This document shows, one piece after another, positions 1 to 8,200 of a stretch of DNA of 64,000 nucleotides (positions are counted from its first letter, which is position 1; the number at the start of each line of letters is the position of its first letter). The translations under genes and the position numbers were made by a program. The stretch spans positions 62,001 to 126,000 of the forward strand of contig QQVD01000050.1 of the NCBI GenBank assembly GCA_003388555.1. The letters run 5' to 3'. Source of the stretch: Acidobacteriota bacterium. GTDB taxonomy: Bacteria > Acidobacteriota > Thermoanaerobaculia > Multivoradales > Multivoraceae. The notes under the pieces are model-generated. The model had not been told where the DNA came from, ran no database searches, and was given only the letters and a program-made list of their open reading frames with translations.

Positions 1-66
1 TGCGGCGGCTCTGGCGGCGCCGCCCGGCGAGTCGCCGAGCGCCGGGCGCTGACCTCCCCCAGGCGG

Positions 67-91
67 GGACGTCGCGACCTTCGCGACGTCC
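67..91 (+). terminator. Strong hairpin, possible terminator of an upstream gene
   Basis: A perfect 11-bp inverted repeat (GGACGTCGCGA / TCGCGACGTCC) with a 3-nt loop. It lies 15 bases after a TGA at 50-52. Bases 2-52 are open in one frame and end in this TGA, so they may be the last codons of a gene that begins outside the window. There is no T-run after the stem, so intrinsic termination is uncertain; the hairpin could also be a protein-binding palindrome. Confidence 0.4.
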
Positions 92-165
92 TGCGCCTCT
101 GCTAGCTTGCCGCGGTCGCCGGACGGCGCCCCGTGGTGGGCACCGCTGTCGCACTCCCCGCTTCC

Positions 166-2187
166 ATGAGAGGCCGAAACGCAGCGGCGCTCGCCGCCTG
201 GCTCCTGCTCGGCGTGCTCTACCTGGTGCACGGCTTCCACGTCTTCCGCAGCGCGGTCGACGCGCCGTTCTGGGACGACTGGGCGCTGGTCCAGTGGGAG
301 GGCTTCGGCTACTGGCAGTGGCTGCTGGCGCTGCACATCGACCACCCGCTGCTGTTCACCAAGCTGCTGGTCTCGCTGCAGGACGCGCTCGGCGCCTGGG
401 ACGTCGAGGTGCACCGCAAGCTGAACTGGTTGCTCTACGGCGCTCAGGTGGTGCTGCTCGGCCTCCTGGTGCGAGGCCCGGCGCCGCCGCCGGCAGCAGG
501 AGAGCCGGAGCGCCGCGGCGACGCGGGCTGGGCCGCGCTGGTGCTCTGCGGCTGCATGCTCAGCACCCTGAACATGGTCAACCACGAGTGGGTCGTGCAG
601 ACCAGCTACCACCTCTTCGTGATCTGTCTGCTGTCGACGGCGCTGGCGCTGCGTCGCTGCGGCGACGGGGCGATCGCCGTCGGCGGCCTGGCGCTCGCCG
701 CCGCTCCGCAGACCCTGGCCGCGGGCATGATGGTCACCGCTCTCGGCCTACCGCTCCTCGTCTGGCGGTGGGCGCGCTCCGACCGCGCCGGTCGCAGGCC
801 GGGCGGGCTGCTGCGTTGGGGATCGGCTGTGGTCCTCGGGCTCGCGGCCGCCTCGCTCGCCGCCTCGGCGATGCGCTACCTGCGCGGCGGCTCGAAGGGC
901 TCGATCGCCGACTCGCACGAGCCGCTCGAGCTTCTGCGGCTGCTGGCGACCCTGGTCGGACGAGGTTTCACGCCGCGTGAGCTGCAGGCCGCGACCGGGG
1001 CGGCGGTGCTGGTCGGCCTGGCGCTGCTCGCCGGGCTCGCCGTCCGCCGGCGCCGACTGGGGGAGCCGCCGATCGTGGGCCTCGCCTTCGCCCTGCTCTG
1101 CGCCCTCGGCTTCCTGTCGCTGGTGGCCTACGGTCGCGGCTCGTCGGCGCTGGTGCAGGACCAGTACGCCGAGGTCCAGGCGCTGCTGCCGGCGCTGCTC
1201 GCGGCGGCGGTCGCCGCCCTCGTCGAGCGCCGCGCGCTGCGCCTCGGCACGCTGCTGCTGCTCCTCGCCCTGGCCCTGTGGGGCTACCGCGACGAGTGGA
1301 GGTACCGGCTCTACGAGGAGCGGGCCACCGCGGTGCACCGGCAGACGGTGGAGTGCGCAGCACGCGGCTGGCGCGGCTGGCAGCAGCGCAACTGCGTGTG
1401 GGCGTTCCCCGAGTGGCACGACTTCTCCTCCGACCTGCGCAACGCCCGGCGCGAGGAGACGGCGCTCTACCTGCGGACGCGGCCCGGCGACGACGCCATC
1501 GCGACACCGGTGGCAGACGCCGTCGGCTGGCTGCAGACGTCGAGCTACCAGGGCCGGCACCTGGTGCTCGAGGGCTGGTCGCAGGAGGCCGGCACGCCGA
1601 GGCTGCGCTCGAACGGGCGCTGGATCGCGGCCGAGCACGTGGAACGCCACCCGCGGCGGCAGCTCGCCCGGCGTCGGGATCTCCCCGAGAGCGCGCCGAT
1701 CGGCCTGAGGATCACGGTGGATCGCGACGTGGCGCCGACCGCCGAGCTCGACGGGGTGGAGGTCTACTTCGAGCGCGACGGTGTGCTGCTGCGGGTGCAT
1801 CCCCAGTTCACTGTGCACGCCGGCGAGGCGCTCTGGGCCGACGGTCGGCGTCTGGGCAAGGCCGAGAGAGAGGCCTCGGCGGACTGGGTGGACGGAAGCG
1901 ACGAGGTCGTGAGCGCGGAGCAGAGGGAAGGGGCCTGGGAGATCGCAGTCGATCCTCCGTTGAGCGCCGAGGAGCTCGCCGCTGCGTCGGCCCACGGTCA
2001 TGCGGAGGACCGCTTCTTCGCACTCGATCTGGCCGCCGATCCGGCCACCGGCGCCCTCCGAGCAAGGCTTCCACCGGGCACTCGCGAGCGCCCCGACGAT
2101 CTCGAGGCGCTGGTCGTGGCGGCGCCGCATCGCGGCTACCTCTGGATCGCGCTGGCTGCCCCGGACGCTGCTCCTGCCCCGCTGTGA
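166..2187 (+). CDS. Polytopic membrane protein of unknown function
   Basis: A 673-residue protein that I cannot assign to a named family. The first ~365 residues contain a basic N-terminus (MRGRN) and about nine hydrophobic segments. Between the first segments lies an aromatic and His/Asp-rich loop (DDWALVQWEGFGYW, then HIDHPLLFTKLL). The remaining ~300 residues are soluble and rich in charged residues. This plan, with an acidic/aromatic first loop followed by many helices and a soluble tail, resembles polytopic GT-C-like glycosyltransferases, but no catalytic motif is certain. I chose ATG 166 because it places MRGRN just before the first helix; GTG 133 is an in-frame alternative adding 11 residues. 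The stop codon lies in a 9-bp tandem repeat. Confidence 0.6.
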   Translation: MRGRNAAALAAWLLLGVLYLVHGFHVFRSAVDAPFWDDWALVQWEGFGYWQWLLALHIDHPLLFTKLLVSLQDALGAWDVEVHRKLNWLLYGAQVVLLGLLVRGPAPPPAAGEPERRGDAGWAALVLCGCMLSTLNMVNHEWVVQTSYHLFVICLLSTALALRRCGDGAIAVGGLALAAAPQTLAAGMMVTALGLPLLVWRWARSDRAGRRPGGLLRWGSAVVLGLAAASLAASAMRYLRGGSKGSIADSHEPLELLRLLATLVGRGFTPRELQAATGAAVLVGLALLAGLAVRRRRLGEPPIVGLAFALLCALGFLSLVAYGRGSSALVQDQYAEVQALLPALLAAAVAALVERRALRLGTLLLLLALALWGYRDEWRYRLYEERATAVHRQTVECAARGWRGWQQRNCVWAFPEWHDFSSDLRNARREETALYLRTRPGDDAIATPVADAVGWLQTSSYQGRHLVLEGWSQEAGTPRLRSNGRWIAAEHVERHPRRQLARRRDLPESAPIGLRITVDRDVAPTAELDGVEVYFERDGVLLRVHPQFTVHAGEALWADGRRLGKAEREASADWVDGSDEVVSAEQREGAWEIAVDPPLSAEELAAASAHGHAEDRFFALDLAADPATGALRARLPPGTRERPDDLEALVVAAPHRGYLWIALAAPDAAPAPL

Positions 2188-2208
2188 CGGCTGTGACGGC
2201 TGTGACGG
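2182..2208. repeat. 9-bp tandem repeat x3 over a stop codon
   Basis: Three perfect head-to-tail copies of CTGTGACGG. The TGA at 2185-2187 in the first copy is the stop codon of the membrane protein gene. The array ends 7 bases before the stop codon of the convergent Calx-beta gene. It may act as a slippage-prone spacer; no hairpin is obvious. Confidence 0.85.
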
Positions 2209-2214
2209 TGTGGA

Positions 2215-3816
2215 TCAGGGTACGGTGGCCGACCATGCCGAGACGTCGCCGCTCTCGAAGCCGTCCGAGAAGATCGGCTGGCCGTCGTCGCCGAGAATCG
2301 TGCCGGTTCCGGAGTCGTCGGCGAAGAAGACGGCGCGCTCCCCTGCGTCGATGTCGCTCAGAGCGACGAGGAACTCCTCGTCGCCCTCCGGAACCTGGTC
2401 GCCCAGCACCTCGACTTCGATCGTCAGGTCGCCCGGCTGCGTGAAGCTGAGGAAGCTGGCCTCCGGCAGATAGTCCGCTCCAGACGCCGTCGCGGTGCCG
2501 TCGACGGTGGTGAAGTCGACGTCGACCTGGTTGTCGACCTCGTGGTCGAGGGAGACCGTGAACTGGAACACGGTGGTGCCGCTGTCGCCTTCGAGCCCCT
2601 CCACGTCGGTGATCGCCAAGGCGGCCTGGTCGTCGTTCCACAGCCGCACCGTGGAGTCCGTGCAGTCCAGGGTCACCGGCCTGGCGCCCGCCTGGACGTT
2701 CGAGTAGTGCAGCTCGAGATCCTCGTGGAGCTCGACGACCTCGTCGCCGAGGATCTCGAGGGGGAACGTCTGCTGTTCTCCGGCCGCTCCCGAGAAGGTC
2801 ACCTGCCCGGAAGCCTCCACGTAGTCTTCCCCCGGAGTGGCGTCGCCGGCGACGGTCTGCCAGTCCACCGTCACCGTCGCGTCGACCGGATCGAGCAGCA
2901 TCATCGGGAAGTCGACGGTCTGCGGCGCGTCTCCCTCGCTGCCCTGGACCAGCGCCGGCGGGCACTCGACGACGGCCGCGTCGTCGTTCTCGATGACCAG
3001 GTCGACCGAGCCCTGTGTCGAACTGATCTCGTAGGAGCGGCCTTCGGCCGAGACGCCGGTGATCTGGATGCGGAACACCTCGTCGAGCTCCACCAGGTCC
3101 TCCTGCAGCAGCAGGTAGTTCCTCGGCTCGAACGGGGTCGCATCGAAGGCGAGGAAGGGGACGTCGAGCGAGTGGCTGTAGGAGTAGTCGGCGGCTCCCT
3201 CGGTGGTGAGGTCGACGATCTCCAGGTGCACGACGACGTCGACGTCGGCGGACTTGGTGAGCAGAACGGGGACGGTGTTCGATTGCCCCTCCGGCTTGGA
3301 AGGATCCACGACCGCCAGCCTCGCCTGACCGAAGTCGTCGTTGAGGATCGTGATCGTCGCCTCGCCGAAACCGGCGTCGATCGGTGCGCCGCCGGGGTTG
3401 CTCAGCTCGACCAGGAAGGTCTCGTCGAGCTCGACGAAGTCGTCACCTCGGATCGTGATGCTGAAGAACTGCTCCTGAGGAAACACGGAGAAGGGAAAGT
3501 ACAGCGTCTCCTGTCGCTGGAGATAGTCCTCGCGTTGGACAGACCCACCGGAGATCGCGGTCTGGTCCATGGTCGTCACCATGACCAGGCAGCCTGCTGC
3601 ATGCACACACCTTCCGAGCGTCACCCTGGCGTGCGCCGTGTTGAAGCTCCCGGCTCCGTTCTCGTTGACCGCGTCTGGCTCGACGCGGAAGCCCTGGACG
3701 CCGCGCTGGGCCTGCGCCGAGGAGGCAAGGCCCAGCAGCACGGCGACGAGACCCACCGAGAGCGGCCGCGTTCGCCTTCTCGTCATGGCTCTGGCAGTGG
3801 GGCTCGGTCGAATCAT
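2215..3816 (-). CDS. Secreted Calx-beta domain protein with DGFESGD C-terminal tail
   Basis: A 533-residue exported protein. ATG 3816 follows a strong ribosome site (GGGAGGAACG). Residues 1-36 form a signal peptide: two basic clusters, then VGLVAVLLGLASSAQA. The rest is about four Calx-beta-type modules, roughly 40-160, 165-280, 285-395 and 395-510. Each shows the repeating pattern of acidic loops such as VELDETFLVELSNP, VPEGDEEFLVALSD and IENDD/ILGDD. Calx-beta domains are calcium-binding beta-sandwiches found in adhesins and surface proteins. The last 19 residues, IFSDGFESGDVSAWSATVP, closely match the end of the unrelated propeller protein at 13940, which suggests a shared C-terminal sorting or anchoring tail. 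Ligand and role are unknown. The gene is convergent with the membrane protein gene and divergent from the kinase gene. Confidence 0.8.
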   Translation of the reverse strand: MIRPSPTARAMTRRRTRPLSVGLVAVLLGLASSAQAQRGVQGFRVEPDAVNENGAGSFNTAHARVTLGRCVHAAGCLVMVTTMDQTAISGGSVQREDYLQRQETLYFPFSVFPQEQFFSITIRGDDFVELDETFLVELSNPGGAPIDAGFGEATITILNDDFGQARLAVVDPSKPEGQSNTVPVLLTKSADVDVVVHLEIVDLTTEGAADYSYSHSLDVPFLAFDATPFEPRNYLLLQEDLVELDEVFRIQITGVSAEGRSYEISSTQGSVDLVIENDDAAVVECPPALVQGSEGDAPQTVDFPMMLLDPVDATVTVDWQTVAGDATPGEDYVEASGQVTFSGAAGEQQTFPLEILGDEVVELHEDLELHYSNVQAGARPVTLDCTDSTVRLWNDDQAALAITDVEGLEGDSGTTVFQFTVSLDHEVDNQVDVDFTTVDGTATASGADYLPEASFLSFTQPGDLTIEVEVLGDQVPEGDEEFLVALSDIDAGERAVFFADDSGTGTILGDDGQPIFSDGFESGDVSAWSATVP

Positions 3817-3951
3817 CGTTCCTCCCGGTCTCAGGGTCGACGGGTCTTCGTCGCCGTCGGTGGTTGCTGACGCTTTCGCGGCAGGAAGTCACACCGTCAG
3901 CGAGCTCTTTGGCCGACTTCGTCGCGATCGCTTAGATTGGTGAGCAGATTC

Positions 3952-6837
3952 ATGAGCCAACGCGACGACGGATCACCACCGACGTTGTCCTCCGAGACCT
4001 GTGCGGACTGCGGTCGGCCACTGTCTCGGCAGCCCTGGTCACAGGGCCTCTGCCTGTCGTGCCTCGGCGACCTGGGGCTGACCGACACGCTCAGCCGACC
4101 GAGTCGACCGAGCCGGTTGGGAGGTTCTTTTTCGGCACACACGCCCCGGAGCTCGGGCCTCTCCGCCGCGTCGGGCAGCCGGTGGAGCGTCACCCGCACC
4201 CTTCTGGGCAACCTGCGCGGCACCCGCCATGCCTGGATCTGGGTCGGGTGCTGCCTGCTGTCGCTCTACGCGCTGCTGGGCTCGGTCTACTGGTTCTCGA
4301 CCGTCGACGACACGGTGGATCCGGGATTCACGGTGTTGCCCCGGCTGCTGGTGCGCATCCCGGCCGCCGAGGCCGAGGCGGCAGGGGTGCGGCCGCGTGA
4401 TCGTGTCTTGAGGGTCGATGGCGAGTCGGTGTGGGACGGCAAGCAGCTCGTGGAGCGCCTGGTCGAGATCGGTGCGGGCGAGAGTGTCGTCTTCGAGCTG
4501 GAGCGTCCCGACCGGGAGCACTACGCGGTCGAGCTGCAGACGAGGCAGGGGAGGGCTTCGCTGCTCAGCTGGCTGGTGCTGCTGCGCGGCGTCGTCTGGG
4601 TGAGCACCGGGTTGCTGCTCTTCTGGGTGCACCCCGGGCGACTCGAATCGTGGGCCTTTCTCGCCTCCACCCTCACCGTCGGCCTACCGGCGCTGCTGCC
4701 GCTGCCTGACTACTTCGGCGGCCACTTCCTGCCGGTGCCGCACCTGCTCGGTCGCGGATGGTCGATCGGGCTCGAAGGGCTCATAGCCCCGGCCTGCGTG
4801 GCGTTCTTCCTGATCCATCCGTGGCCGGTCGGCTGGCTCGCGCGTCGACCGCGGCGCCTCTGGCTCCTCTTCCTGCCGGCCCTCCTGTGGGCCGCTCTCT
4901 TCCTGCCGACCTACCCCTGGTACCCGGGGCATCGCAGCATCGAGAGGGTGGCCGACCCGCTCTACTTCGTTCTGGTCGCATGCACGCCGGCGGCCGTGCT
5001 GGTCGCCCTCGGCGTGCTCGTCTGGCGGACCCGGAGGCCGGGACCGTCACTGCAGCGCGCGCAGCTCCGGGCGCTCGTCACGGCTTCGCTGCTCTCGTTC
5101 CCGGTCCCCGCGCTGGCCTACGCGGCTCAGGTGGTGCGACCCGACCTCTACGCCAGCCGCGCCGACTTCTCGATCCTGCTGCTCAACCTGCCGCTGTTGA
5201 TCTTCCCACCGATGGTGGCCTACTCGATCGCCCGACACGATCTGTTCGCCATCGACCGCATGGTCGCCCGCGCCGGCGCCTACTCGATCGCCGCTGCGCT
5301 GGTTGGGCTGGGGGTCGCGGGATCCGTCGTGCTCTTGTCCAGGCTCCTGCCGCCGCGGCTGAGCGGGTCGCCGACCTTGCTCGTGATCGCCGTTCTGGTG
5401 GCGGTGGCGCTGCTGCAGCCGGCGAAGAACCTCCTGCTCGACCGGCTCGAGCGAAGGCTCGGTCTCGGCGGGCTGGCCCTGTCGTCGCTCGATGCGAAGG
5501 GGGTGGGTCGATCTCGGGCGCTGCGGAAGGCTCTCGAGGTGATCGCCCTGGGTGATCCGGTCGACGGTCTGGAGCGCGCCGAGAACCTGCTTCGCGACGC
5601 CTTCGACCTCGAGGTCGCTCGCTTCGAGCTCGCCGCGGAAGCCGGCGAATCGAGCGCCTCGGCGAGCCGTGCCGGGCTTCGTTCGTTTCTCCTCCGTCAC
5701 CGTGAGGAGGCCCTGGGCCGCCTGATCGTCAGCCGACGGGAGGGTCGCCCCCTACCGCCCGACGTCGAGGCGGCGCTTCGCCTGCTCGCGGAAGAGGCTT
5801 CGAGAGCGCTCGCGGCGTCGTCGGCGCCGGAGATCGCCGGCTATCACGTCCTGGAGCGGATCGGCGCTGGGGGCATGGGCACGGTCTACCTCGCCGAGCG
5901 GCGCGGCGTCGCCGGGTTCTCGAAACGGGTGGCGCTGAAGGAGGTCCGGCCGGATCGTTCCGGCGACCTGCGTCTCGTCGAGAGATTCCTCCGCGAGGCC
6001 AGCATCGCGGCGCGCCTCTCACACCCGAACCTGGTGGAGACCTTCGATCTGGGAGAAACCGACCGCGGCTACTTCCTGGCCATGGAGTACGTCGAGGGCA
6101 CGACTCTCTCGCGCCTGCTGCGCTCGACGCCGGGAGAGCCGCTGCCGCCCGAGGTCGCGGTCTGGATCGCCAGCGAGATCTGCGCCGGCCTCGCCCACGC
6201 CCACTCCGCCACCGATGTCGACGGGCGCCCGCTCGGGCTGGTGCATCGAGACGTGTCGCCGCAGAACGTGCTGCTGTCGCAGCGCGGCGAGGTGAAGCTG
6301 GCCGACTTCGGAATCGCCAGCCGCGCGATCCGCGCCGCCGAACCTGAAGACGCCGACGTGGACGCGGGGTTCGCCGTCGGCGTCGATTCGATGCACGAAG
6401 AGGAAGGTCGGGCGGGCCCGAGCGACGGCCCGGCGGGCAAGGTGCCCTACATGGCCCCCGAGCAGATTCGGGGTGACACCTGCGACCTGCGGACCGATCT
6501 CTTCGCGGTCGGCGTGCTGCTCTACGAGATGAGCACAGGCGCTCATCCGTTCCGCCGCCGCGGCCGTCGCCGCACCTGGCTGGCGATCGGCGAGGGGAGG
6601 TTCACCCCAGCCAGGGAGCTGAACCCGGACCTGACGCCGGCGATCGAGAGCCTGATCCACCGGGCTCTCCAGGTGCAGGCGGAGCGGCGTCCGAGAGATG
6701 CGGAAGAGCTGCGTCGCGCGCTCGTCGCTGCCGGGCCGTCGCCGCTGCGTGGGCGTGATCTCCTCCGCGACGCGGTGATCGCGTTTCAGGTCGCGGCCAG
6801 CACCGAGAGCAGACGACGCAGCTCGTCGTCGACCTGA
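3952..6837 (+). CDS. Membrane sensor Ser/Thr protein kinase (zinc ribbon, PDZ, multi-TM, kinase)
   Basis: A Hanks-type kinase of 961 residues. The cytosolic N-terminus has a CxxC-x13-CxxC zinc-ribbon-like element (CADC ... CLSC). A first helix (~88-110) is followed by a PDZ-like domain (~120-185, with PRDRVLRVDGESV). About eight further helices extend to ~485, ending in the YSIARHDLFAIDRM linker seen in other membrane sensors. The kinase domain starts near residue 626 with a glycine loop IGAGGMGTVY, lysine in VALKEV, catalytic HRDVSPQN, DFG, and APEQIR. ATG 3952 was chosen over TTG 3937 and GTG 3940, which lie just upstream in frame. The unusual order places sensory parts before the kinase, opposite to PknB. 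Its 3' end overlaps the convergent sigma factor gene by 52 bases, so the two may be functionally or antisense linked. Confidence 0.85.
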   Translation: MSQRDDGSPPTLSSETCADCGRPLSRQPWSQGLCLSCLGDLGLTDTLSRPSRPSRLGGSFSAHTPRSSGLSAASGSRWSVTRTLLGNLRGTRHAWIWVGCCLLSLYALLGSVYWFSTVDDTVDPGFTVLPRLLVRIPAAEAEAAGVRPRDRVLRVDGESVWDGKQLVERLVEIGAGESVVFELERPDREHYAVELQTRQGRASLLSWLVLLRGVVWVSTGLLLFWVHPGRLESWAFLASTLTVGLPALLPLPDYFGGHFLPVPHLLGRGWSIGLEGLIAPACVAFFLIHPWPVGWLARRPRRLWLLFLPALLWAALFLPTYPWYPGHRSIERVADPLYFVLVACTPAAVLVALGVLVWRTRRPGPSLQRAQLRALVTASLLSFPVPALAYAAQVVRPDLYASRADFSILLLNLPLLIFPPMVAYSIARHDLFAIDRMVARAGAYSIAAALVGLGVAGSVVLLSRLLPPRLSGSPTLLVIAVLVAVALLQPAKNLLLDRLERRLGLGGLALSSLDAKGVGRSRALRKALEVIALGDPVDGLERAENLLRDAFDLEVARFELAAEAGESSASASRAGLRSFLLRHREEALGRLIVSRREGRPLPPDVEAALRLLAEEASRALAASSAPEIAGYHVLERIGAGGMGTVYLAERRGVAGFSKRVALKEVRPDRSGDLRLVERFLREASIAARLSHPNLVETFDLGETDRGYFLAMEYVEGTTLSRLLRSTPGEPLPPEVAVWIASEICAGLAHAHSATDVDGRPLGLVHRDVSPQNVLLSQRGEVKLADFGIASRAIRAAEPEDADVDAGFAVGVDSMHEEEGRAGPSDGPAGKVPYMAPEQIRGDTCDLRTDLFAVGVLLYEMSTGAHPFRRRGRRRTWLAIGEGRFTPARELNPDLTPAIESLIHRALQVQAERRPRDAEELRRALVAAGPSPLRGRDLLRDAVIAFQVAASTESRRRSSSST

Positions 6838-7496
6838 CCCTGATCCGTCACGGTCGAGGAGATCTCATCGCGCAGCAGTGCGCCGTACCGCTTGCGCATC
6901 CTGTAGACCGCGGTCTTGACGGCCCCCTCGCTCATGCCGACCCGTCTCGCGATCTCGGCGTACGCCGGCGTCTCCGCCGTTCCGGTGAGCAGGGGCTTGA
7001 GTACCGCGAAGAACTGCTCACCCTGGCGCCTCGCCGTCTGCTCGGCCAGACGGTCCATCGCGCGTTGCAGGACGTTCTCGGCCCAGCTCCGCTCGTAGGT
7101 CCGCTCCGGGGTCGTGTCGGTGGCGAGATGCGCCTGGTAGCGCGCCTCGGCGTCGTCTACGTCGAGAGAGAGGGTGATGGCGGCGCCGCCGCGCTTGAGG
7201 GTCCGCTCGCGAGCCCGCTGGTTGGCGAGGTAGTGCTTGGTCGCGGCGAGGAGGAAGGAACGGAAGCGGCCACGGTCCGGATCGAGCTGGTCGAGGAACG
7301 AACGCTGCAGCAGGTCGGTGAAGACGCCCTGTGTCAGGTCTTTGGCTTCTTCGGGAGTCGCTCCCTGCCGCCGCACGTAGGCGTAGACCGGACTCCAGTA
7401 GGCCGCGCAGAGCTCGTCGAGAGCGGGGTTCGGACCGTCCAGGCCGGCGTCTCGGGCGGCGAGGATGCGGCTCCACCTTGTGGTCTGGAAACTCAC
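6786..7496 (-). CDS. ECF-like RNA polymerase sigma factor
   Basis: A 236-residue sigma-70 family protein. Region 2 is visible at ~30-100 (AYWSPVYAYVRRQG, EEAKDLTQGVFTDLLQ). Region 4 is at ~170-215, with a helix-turn-helix around YAEIARRVGMSEGAVKTAVY. The type with long spacers between regions 2 and 4 is common in Planctomycetota and Acidobacteriota, where it often sits near Ser/Thr kinases, as here. The start is GTG 7496, which overlaps the stop of the upstream P-loop kinase gene (GTGA), so translation is probably coupled. No anti-sigma factor gene is adjacent; phosphorylation by the neighbouring kinase is an attractive but untested means of control. A longer frame continues upstream but only as a shadow of the P-loop gene. 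Confidence 0.85.
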   Translation of the reverse strand: MSFQTTRWSRILAARDAGLDGPNPALDELCAAYWSPVYAYVRRQGATPEEAKDLTQGVFTDLLQRSFLDQLDPDRGRFRSFLLAATKHYLANQRARERTLKRGGAAITLSLDVDDAEARYQAHLATDTTPERTYERSWAENVLQRAMDRLAEQTARRQGEQFFAVLKPLLTGTAETPAYAEIARRVGMSEGAVKTAVYRMRKRYGALLRDEISSTVTDQGQVDDELRRLLSVLAAT

Positions 7497-8083
7497 GTCG
7501 GCGGCTCCAGCGACAGGTGGTCGAGGAAGGCGGCGACCTGCAGCGGCGACCGCAGCTCGACGACCTCCACTCCGTCGGGCAACCCGGCGACCCGAGCCGC
7601 CCGTCGACGGGTGACCGAGCGGTGGGTCAGCAGGGCGTAGAGCAGCAGCGATTCGCGACTGGCGAAGGTGCGTCGGAGGGTCTCTCGGGCGGTGCCGGGG
7701 CCGTAGGCGCCGTGTGGCGCGAACGACCTCTGGAGGGCGCGGCGGAACAAGCGCGGCAGGGTGACCCGCAGCGGCAGGGGCAGCCAGATCATCGTGTCGA
7801 TGCGGTGCAGGTAGAGATCCTGGGCGCGCGCGTAGCTGCCGTCGAGCACCCAGCCCTCCGGCGCCTCGTCCAGTCTGCGCAGCAGCTCGCTGCGGAACGT
7901 GGGCCAGGGCGTGGAGTCCCAGTCGGGCGTGTGGCGGATGGCGTCGAGCTCGATGACCGGGAGCCCGAGGCGGTGTCCCAGCTCGCGGGCGAGGGTCGAC
8001 TTGCCGGCGCCGGTGACGCCCCAGACGGCGATCCGGCGCCGTCGGGCCTCGGCTTGTCGGAAGCTGCTCGATGATGCCGTCAT
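7493..8083 (-). CDS. P-loop NTPase, adenylate/shikimate-kinase-like
   Basis: A 196-residue protein with a Walker A motif GVTGAGKST at residues ~22-30, followed by LGHRLGLPVIELDAIRH. This pattern matches small nucleotide-kinase-like P-loop proteins such as FlaR/AAA-type adenylate kinases. The LDAIRH and WVLDGSY segments are typical of that group, in which the acidic residue lies in the acceptor site. Substrate is unknown. ATG 8083 is preceded only by a weak purine stretch (GAGAG). The gene overlaps the sigma factor start by GTGA, so the two form a two-gene operon. It is divergent from the FAD enzyme gene. Confidence 0.7.
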   Translation of the reverse strand: MTASSSSFRQAEARRRRIAVWGVTGAGKSTLARELGHRLGLPVIELDAIRHTPDWDSTPWPTFRSELLRRLDEAPEGWVLDGSYARAQDLYLHRIDTMIWLPLPLRVTLPRLFRRALQRSFAPHGAYGPGTARETLRRTFASRESLLLYALLTHRSVTRRRAARVAGLPDGVEVVELRSPLQVAAFLDHLSLEPPT

Positions 8084-8200
8084 CTCTCGGTGGGACCCGG
8101 GTCGATGCTAGACCAGGGCCTCGCCGCGGGTTGATAGGCTGATCCAAATCCTTGACGTATCGGCCCTTCGGGCCGGGCCGCTCTTCGGTCGGAGGGAACG

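Noticed and set aside
7497-8147. N-terminal extension of the sigma factor frame
   Set aside because: It is out of frame with the P-loop kinase gene, which has a Walker A motif; the sigma domain begins at GTG 7496.
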